From Corbicula japonica (Eukaryota > Mollusca > Bivalvia > Venerida > Cyrenidae): DNA of 64,000 nt. The position numbers and the translations under genes were made by a program. Numbering within the stretch: position 1 is the stretch's first letter; each line of letters opens with the position of its first letter. The stretch covers positions 1 through 64,000 of the forward strand of contig JAZAYU010001122.1 of assembly GCA_038501625.1 (NCBI GenBank), read 5' to 3'. Positions 61,701 to 64,000 of this stretch are shown here, in pieces. The notes beneath the pieces are model-generated. The model saw nothing but the letters and a program-made list of their open reading frames with translations, was not told where the DNA came from and made no database searches.

Positions 61701-62690
61701 GCAAAGGCAACTGTTGATTCCGGATTAAATTTACAAACGTTGACAGATCTCGTCTTCACTTTGCAGGTAAGAAATATGCTTCATTTTATGTTAATTTAAA
61801 AATATGCTTAATTAAGTTGAAGTATCTAAATGTTCATTTTTATCACTTAACAATTGTCTTATGTAGATTTCGGCTGAAAGATTGTTTAATTTTGATTTCT
61901 TAATTTTAGGTTATTCGCACATTCATAATTATGATAGTAGGTTTTGTTCATTAATGATTTATTTAGTTTTTATCTGTAAGTAAAGCTTTTGATGATATAT
62001 TGATGGAGTAAAGTACATGTCGTATCAGAAGTTAGAATTTTTACAGTATGAAAATCTTGTATTTTGTAAAAGCAGACATTTAAGTTTTCTGTACCTTTCA
62101 CAATGTTAAGCGAGTAGTTCTATAATAAGTGATGCTAATTTTCCCCAATTATGTGTTAAGATATTTCGGTAAATTTGAAATGACATTTAAAGAAAAATGT
62201 TCTTCTTTTTAATTGAATTGAAATTGTTATTTTGAATATTTTAATGAACTGTTTAATCCGGATTAAATTTACAAACGTTGACAGATCTCGTCTTCACTTT
62301 GCAGAGTGTTACGACAATGTAGCAGGTGCAACACGCCCATATGACATAACATTACGTGTAAGGGCGAAAAAGTTGGTACGCGACCAATGTCCCTTGCACA
62401 ATCTGGTAATATTTCATAGAGAGAAAAACGTGGAAAGTGTCATACCCGTATATCCCGAATGGTAGTTAGTTGAAATCCACTTTCCAGTAACTTATCTAGA
62501 ACTGGATCCGGATCTAGACAGTCCACCAGAACTTGATATACTTTTTGTAACGCCGACATTGGGGAGGTCGAGTCTGTTTCCAATGCTGGCATTGTCGTTC
62601 TCGTCTCAGTTTCAGACGCAAGTGGCGATGTCTTGTTAGTTTTCGCAGAAAACATTGCTGAAACATTCTCAGTTTCTTCTGTTTTTTGTC
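37318..62690 (-). CDS. gene B: CARD-NACHT-LRR receptor fused to a C-terminal serine protease domain (model)
   Basis: Exons 62446-62690, 58244-58478, 46289-49102, 45904-45984, 44235-44291, 40619-41935, 37318-37787. Every junction is GT/AG and phases match (0, then 1 at all five following junctions). The concatenated coding length is 5,219 bases, giving about 1,738 residues before TAG; the first exon enters in phase 1, so an upstream exon probably lies outside the window. Family knowledge: CARD recruits partners by homotypic contacts, NACHT is an ATP-driven oligomerisation switch, LRR senses. Inference: ligand binding would oligomerise the protein and activate the attached protease, giving a one-protein immune sensor-effector. 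The alternative is two genes, an NLR (to 46289 or 44235) and a separate protease gene starting at an ATG in exon 6. Confidence 0.6.
38755..38885 (-). repeat. dispersed repeat, diverged inverted copy
   Basis: On the minus strand GCCGGGGTTAGACGG, a decayed TAATTATATTTTTTGC core and AATCAACCCGAGTCTGC match the family at 1605-1715; older than the other copies. Confidence 0.45.
39570..40150. repeat. degenerate tandem repeat, about 165-185 bp unit
   Basis: AAAATATCAGACTGCTGCATG-like words recur at 39578, 39745, 39918 and 40103, each followed by a TTGCTTAGAAA-like word and an AAGTATTCGGT word. Four diverged units. Confidence 0.7.
40619..41935 (-). CDS. gene B exon 6: LRR-like start, helical region, first half of serine protease (His and Asp)
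   Basis: A 1,317-base exon from a TTTTTACAG acceptor to the donor GTATCT at 40618. It begins ECTLMSSDLLNETENQPV. RHLFSPEMLDAFSSLLKR followed by NTHLECVILNEMKMGDKEL looks like a ribonuclease-inhibitor-type LRR unit, which argues that it continues the LRR of exon 3. About 200 residues of helical, unrecognised sequence follow. Then VREGYFSLC, MGCSIGEI, IGPFV, CFLTVRHLF (catalytic His codon 40857-40859) and FNEDIDAALIKV (catalytic Asp, probably 40704-40706) give the first barrel of a chymotrypsin-like protease. The MGCSIG-x-n-GPFV run before the His motif resembles a protease family frequent in bivalve proteins, from general recollection. An ATG at 41922-41924 could start a separate protein if the fusion model is wrong. 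Confidence 0.85.
41936..44234 (-). other. gene B intron 5, with degenerate TGACCTTGACC repeat
   Basis: No exon recognised. Positions 43075-44200 hold diverged units rich in TGACCTTGACC, CTATTTTCAAT and ATCATCCGGAA words; 42.0-43.0 kb shows nothing else. Confidence 0.55.
43075..44200. repeat. degenerate array with TGACCTTGACC words
   Basis: CAGTGACCCTGACCTTGACC, CAGTGGCCCTATTTTCAAT, CAACATTGACCCCAGCAGG, CAATAAACTTGACCTC, CTGTGACCTTGACC, CAGTGACATTGACCTTGA and CACTGACCTTGACGTTGACC appear about every 120-160 bases. A related piece lies at 45010-45130. Low-identity old tandem repeat of a type frequent in bivalve introns. Confidence 0.6.
44235..44291 (-). CDS. gene B exon 5, short linker exon (duplicate of exon 4)
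   Basis: A 57-base exon, acceptor TTTAAG, donor GTGAGT, both phase 1. It reads AQAKQGPSVEMYEPEKLES. Exon 4 reads VQANQQQRTERVERYEPEEG then AYKIHES; both share QA-x-Q, VE-x-YEPE and end in ES at a phase-1 donor. Because both are symmetrical, adding or skipping either keeps the frame. They likely form a flexible acidic linker between the LRR and the protease part. Confidence 0.65.
45904..45984 (-). CDS. gene B exon 4, short linker exon
   Basis: An 81-base exon, acceptor TTATCAG (AG at 45985-45986), donor GTGAGT at 45903. It reads VQANQQQRTERVERYEPEEG, then AYKIHES, in phase 1 at both ends. See exon 5 for the paralogous partner 1.6 kb downstream. The duplicated intron between them supports an exon-level tandem duplication. 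Confidence 0.65.
46289..49102 (-). CDS. gene B exon 3, NACHT NTPase plus LRR domain
   Basis: A 2,814-base exon, entirely open, from a TTTTACAG acceptor (AG at 49103-49104) to the donor GTTAGT at 46288. Joined to exon 2 it starts DLKEDIITYYREHESV, so the ATG at 49056-49058 is internal. Domains: PASPLVEEHN linker, Walker A TANAGFGKTS (Lys codon 48816-48818), FDLLFLLHLRDYQ, Walker B CLIILDGLDEW, sensor-like TVLTTTRDRK, NPYILLQLMCLFFGG, winged-helix FFQHKSVQEFFSAIYI, then a Cys-containing stretch (CGINPEVYTCISGELQ) and 400 residues of LRR-like units such as LTGLTCLQSLYLG, LNELKMLHLYYV, LTQLQYLELVWIDMG and MTHLERVELYQVTM. ATP-binding signature residues are all present. A paralogue sits at 6811-9476; the intact frame here suggests function. 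Regulation cannot be seen. Confidence 0.93.
50215..50415. repeat. CGCATCGTGTTTTCGCGTTTTCG repeat patch
   Basis: CTCGCATCGTGTTTTCGCG, TTTTCGTGGTCTCGC and ATGCGAGGTTAATATCGC words occur in both orientations, as at 13.0-13.2 and 13.55-13.62 kb. Dispersed family of unknown type. Confidence 0.5.
51590..52865. repeat. minisatellite, 50-51 bp unit
   Basis: More than twenty imperfect units containing CAAGCTGGAGTTTCGAGAC, TGGTCTGAGATCTGAAGCAA and CTAACCAATCA words. Spacing is 50 bp at 52151-52251 and 51 bp at 52600-52702. The 51-bp, in-frame stretch produces a repetitive open frame of about 130 codons that is not a gene. Confidence 0.9.
53300..53440 (+). repeat. dispersed repeat with TATGCATTTTCATTACTGCC core, copy
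   Basis: GAGTTGTGTTCGATCCGGGG, GTGGGCAGTTATATGCATTT, CATTACTGCCCATGAA and CAATCAAACCGAGCCTG match the family at 1605-1715 and share the TGGCTTTCAAA tail with 3716-3845. Confidence 0.65.
53785..54065. repeat. minisatellite, about 20-bp unit (GTAGGGCAGGGACAAAATGT)
   Basis: About thirteen copies; GTAGG starts at 53946, 53966 and 53986, giving a 20-bp period with occasional short insertions. It is purine-rich on the plus strand, so open frames run through all three minus-strand frames. Confidence 0.9.
54203..54471. mobile_element. MITE flanked by TTAA, piggyBac-like
   Basis: TTAA at 54203-54206 and 54468-54471 flank inverted ends GGGCCTACCACACTCCTCCC / GGGAGGAGTGTAGTAAGCCC, extending through AAGCACGTTCATCGATAAA. 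A second CCACACTCCTCCCAA word at 54297 shows an internal partial duplication. The TTAA target duplication is the piggyBac superfamily hallmark. Confidence 0.65.
54562..54699. mobile_element. small hairpin MITE, 138 bp
   Basis: CATTAACTGCTTTTCTTAAT with GCCTAAATATTTGGTAT at the left is inverted at the right as ATACCGCATATTTAGGC with ATTAAAATGCAGTTAATG. No coding content. Confidence 0.65.
55135..55333. mobile_element. MITE with CTGTGGTATCATTTAATTTCGCG ends
   Basis: CTGTGGTATCATTTAATTTC at the left is inverted at 55310-55333 (AATATAATGATACCACAG). The inside is rich in TTTCGCGC words. Confidence 0.65.
56438..56878 (+). repeat. seven near-identical 63-bp tRNA-like tandem copies
   Basis: Seven exact-period copies start at 56438, 56501 and so on. 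Each unit holds GGTTTGGTGTAGTGGTTATC (tRNA A-box-like), CTCGCATCACAAGC (anticodon-arm-like) and CACCGGGTTCAATAC (B-box-like), which resembles a tRNA-Val body lacking part of its acceptor stem. Only two substitutions are visible (CTCTC for CTCGC in the third unit, ATACG in the last). 63 is 21 codons, so the array reads as a repeating 154-residue frame that I do not regard as a protein. Confidence 0.85.
58244..58478 (-). CDS. gene B exon 2, C-terminal half of CARD
   Basis: A 235-base exon from a TTTCCTAAAG acceptor to the donor GTAAAA at 58243; phase 0 in, phase 1 out. It reads EERLTSDRNRKLIEAVRKRG, then YKAYCSFKSSLVQ and CRQELLYTLLERTEKGENT. The pattern R-N-R-K-L-I-E-x-V-x-x-R-G-x-x-A-Y-x-x-F is helices 4-5 of a CARD, where RG-x-x-AF is the hallmark. 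Helix 6 (ELLYTLLE) and a linker follow. The phase-1 exit yields LYK-DLKEDIITYY with exon 3. CARDs mediate homotypic binding to other CARD proteins such as caspases or adaptors. Confidence 0.85.
59757..61668 (-). mobile_element. 5'-truncated non-LTR retrotransposon (LINE) with decayed reverse transcriptase
   Basis: On the minus strand, from 61668: AFDTVWREGLWEKLI, GVRQGENLSPLLFSIFLNDL, then LLYADDTVILSEHEQ with the YADD catalytic motif. A frameshift near 61290 leads to CDSWKLTVNLSKTKIVIFSK and FKYLGVIFTRNGSF. Stops and shifts break it again near 61000. The distal part reads IRFRTRNHRLPVETGSW and YCSKCQNQLGDEFHYLFQC, a Cys-rich C-terminus typical of LINE ORF2. The 3' end is a (TTGAC)n tail at 59758-59780. 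Truncated at the 5' end near the first reverse transcriptase motifs; not functional. Clade not assigned. Confidence 0.85.
61674..61686 (+). promoter_or_regulatory. possible TATA box (GTATATAAGG)
   Basis: GTATGTATATAAGGCCGGGCGG gives a good TATAAG box. About 80 bases downstream lies a strong CAG/GTAAGAAAT donor at 61766/61767, on the strand opposite gene B. No coding exon follows that I can identify. Confidence 0.3.
61719..61766 (+). repeat. 48-bp direct repeat, copy 1, ending in a splice donor
   Basis: Begins TCCGGATTAAATTTACAAAC and ends CTTCACTTTGCAG, identical to 62257-62304. Here it is followed by GTAAGAAAT, a consensus donor. Confidence 0.85.
62257..62304 (+). repeat. 48-bp direct repeat, copy 2, ending as a splice acceptor
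   Basis: Identical to 61719-61766. Here the final CTTTGCAG is followed by AGTGTTACGACA, so it could act as an acceptor 538 bases downstream of copy 1. Confidence 0.85.
62446..62690 (-). CDS. gene B exon 1 in window, N-terminal tail and first half of CARD
   Basis: An exon of 245 bases from a TTTACTTCAG acceptor (AG at 62691-62692), entering in phase 1, to the donor GTATGA at 62445. A Ser/Thr-rich, Glu-rich tail (EETENVSAMFSAKTNKTS, ASETETRTTMPALETDS) precedes ALQKVYQVLVDCLDPDPVLD and KLLESGFQLTTIRDIR, helices 1-3 of a CARD: the L-x-S-G-x-x-T-x-x-x-I-R pattern precedes the exon 2 helices. The Met at 62653-62655 could be the start, but the clean phase-1 acceptor suggests an upstream exon. The frame continuing upstream into the satellite is intron, not coding. 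Confidence 0.75.
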
Positions 62691-62739
62691 CTGAAGTAAA
62701 AATGTTATGCACTGGATATGATACAAACGAACCCAACTT

Positions 62740-64000
62740 AATCAGTATCTGAGCCAGATACAAGGGTATAAATTGAGATGGACAGACAATGAAGCAAGAG
62801 AAAAGGTATAAACTGTGATGGACAGACAACGGAGCATGAGACAAGGGTATTAACTGCGATGGACTGATATCGGAGATAGAAACAAGGTTTAAACTGCGAT
62901 TGACCGACATCCGAGCAAGATACAAGGGTATAAACTGCGATTGACTGATATCGCAGCCAGACGCAAGGGTATAAACTGCGACCGAAATACATCCAAACAA
63001 GATACAAGGGTATAAACTGCGGTTGACAGACATCCGAGCAAGATACAAGGGTATAAACTGCGATTGACTGATATCGCAGCCAGATGCAAGGGTATTAACT
63101 GCGATTGACAGACATCCGAGCAAGATGCAAGGGTATAAACTGCGATTGACAGACATACGAGCAAGATACAAGGGTATAAACTGCGATTGACTGATATCGC
63201 AGCTAGATGCAAAGGTATAAACTGCGATTGACAGACATCCGAGCAAGATACAAGGGTATAAACTGCGATTGATAGACATCCGAGCAAGATACAAGGGTAT
63301 AAACTGCGATTGACTGATATCGCAGCCAGATGAAAAGGTATAAACTGCGATTGACAGACATCCGAGCAAGATTCAAGGGTATAAAATGCGATTGACAGAC
63401 ATCTGAGCAAGATACAAGGGTATAAACTGCGATTGACTGATATCGCAGCCAGATGCAAAGGTATTAACTGCGACTGAAAGACATCCAAGCAAGATACAAG
63501 GGTATAACATGCGATTGACAGACATCCAAGCAAGATACAAGGTATAAACAGCGATTGACCGACATCCGAGCAATATACAAGGGTATAAACTGCGATTGAC
63601 TGATATCGCAGCCAGATGCAAGGGTATAAACTGCTATTGACAGACATCCGAACAAGATACAAGGGTATAAACTGCGATTGACTGACATCCGAGCAAGATA
63701 CAAGGTATAAACAGCGATTGACAGACATCCGAGCAAGAAACAGGTGAATAAACTGCGATTGACTAATATCGCAGTCAGATGCAATTGTATAAACTGCGAT
63801 TGACAGACATCCGAGCAAGATACAAGGGTATAAACGATTGACAGACATCCAAGCAAGATACAAGGGTATAAACTGCGATTGACAGACATCCGAGCAAGAT
63901 ACAAGGGTATAAACTGCGATTGACAGACATCCAAGCAAGATACAAGGGTTTAAACTGCGATTGACAGACATCCGAGCAAGATACAAGGGTATAAACTGCG
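62740..64000. repeat. 41-bp satellite array, runs off the window
   Basis: At least thirty units of GCGATTGACAGACATCCGAG then CAAGATACAAGGGTATAAACT, with a recurring variant unit having GACTGATATCGCAGCCAGATGC. Three units are 123 bases, a multiple of three, which keeps all minus-strand frames open for hundreds of codons. These long frames are not genes. The two unit types alternate every third to fourth unit, indicating higher-order structure. It sits 50 bases upstream of the first gene B exon acceptor. Confidence 0.95.

Larger units (their letters stand above)
58479..62445 (-). other. gene B intron 1, with LINE fragment and a promoter-like duplication
   Basis: The CARD is interrupted here. 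Contents: a LINE fragment at 59757-61668 and the 48-bp direct repeats at 61719 and 62257. Positions 58.5-59.75 kb are AT-rich; a short CATCATCA / CAACAACAA microsatellite lies near 59040-59085. Confidence 0.6.

Noticed and set aside
62715..63986. Long minus-strand open frames of 150-365 codons
   Set aside because: They are translations of the 41-bp satellite (three units = 123 bases keeps frames open) with the same peptide cycling; only 62446-62690 at one end is a real exon.

Overview
The window is eukaryotic and reads like a lophotrochozoan genome, most likely a bivalve mollusc. Reasons: AT-rich sequence, small coding exons with GT/AG splice sites separated by kilobase introns, tRNA-derived SINEs, foldback MITEs, minisatellites, a truncated LINE, and NLR-type immune genes with LRR, HEPN-like and CARD parts. 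The species call is an inference; nothing here names a species.

Two large genes lie head-to-tail on the minus strand. Gene B (upstream, 37318-62690, 5' end probably beyond the window) can be built from seven exons whose splice phases all agree. In order: a CARD split over two exons (62446-62690, 58244-58478), one large NACHT-plus-LRR exon (46289-49102), two short duplicated linker exons (45904-45984, 44235-44291), then two exons (40619-41935, 37318-37787) with an LRR-like start, an uncharacterised helical region and a chymotrypsin-fold serine protease with His, Asp and GDSGS motifs. If this model is one transcript, the product of about 1,740 residues is an NLR receptor carrying its own protease at the C-terminus.

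Gene A (6811-25670) has a different N-terminus: a Cys-rich HEPN-like domain with an RX4H motif over two exons (25122-25670, 24370-24528), two coiled-coil exons (23822-24115, 15864-15954), then a NACHT exon (7906-9476) clearly paralogous to that of gene B and joined at the same phase-1 intron position. Its LRR end (6811-7905) has at least three frame breaks and a lost repeat compared with gene B, and no protease exons follow, so gene A looks decayed at its 3' end.

The rest is intronic or intergenic and repeat-rich. Positions 1-6810 hold MITEs and tandem repeats. The big introns of gene A (9.5-15.8 kb and 16.0-23.8 kb) hold foldback elements, a 44-bp minisatellite, a nested pair of inverted-repeat elements and GC-rich palindromes. 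The intergenic stretch 25.9-37.3 kb holds SINEs and a 2-kb inverted-repeat element. The introns of gene B hold 50-bp and 20-bp minisatellites, a TTAA-flanked MITE, seven tandem copies of a tRNA-like 63-mer, a LINE fragment and, at the window edge, a 41-bp satellite. Most long open frames outside the two genes are translations of these tandem repeats.
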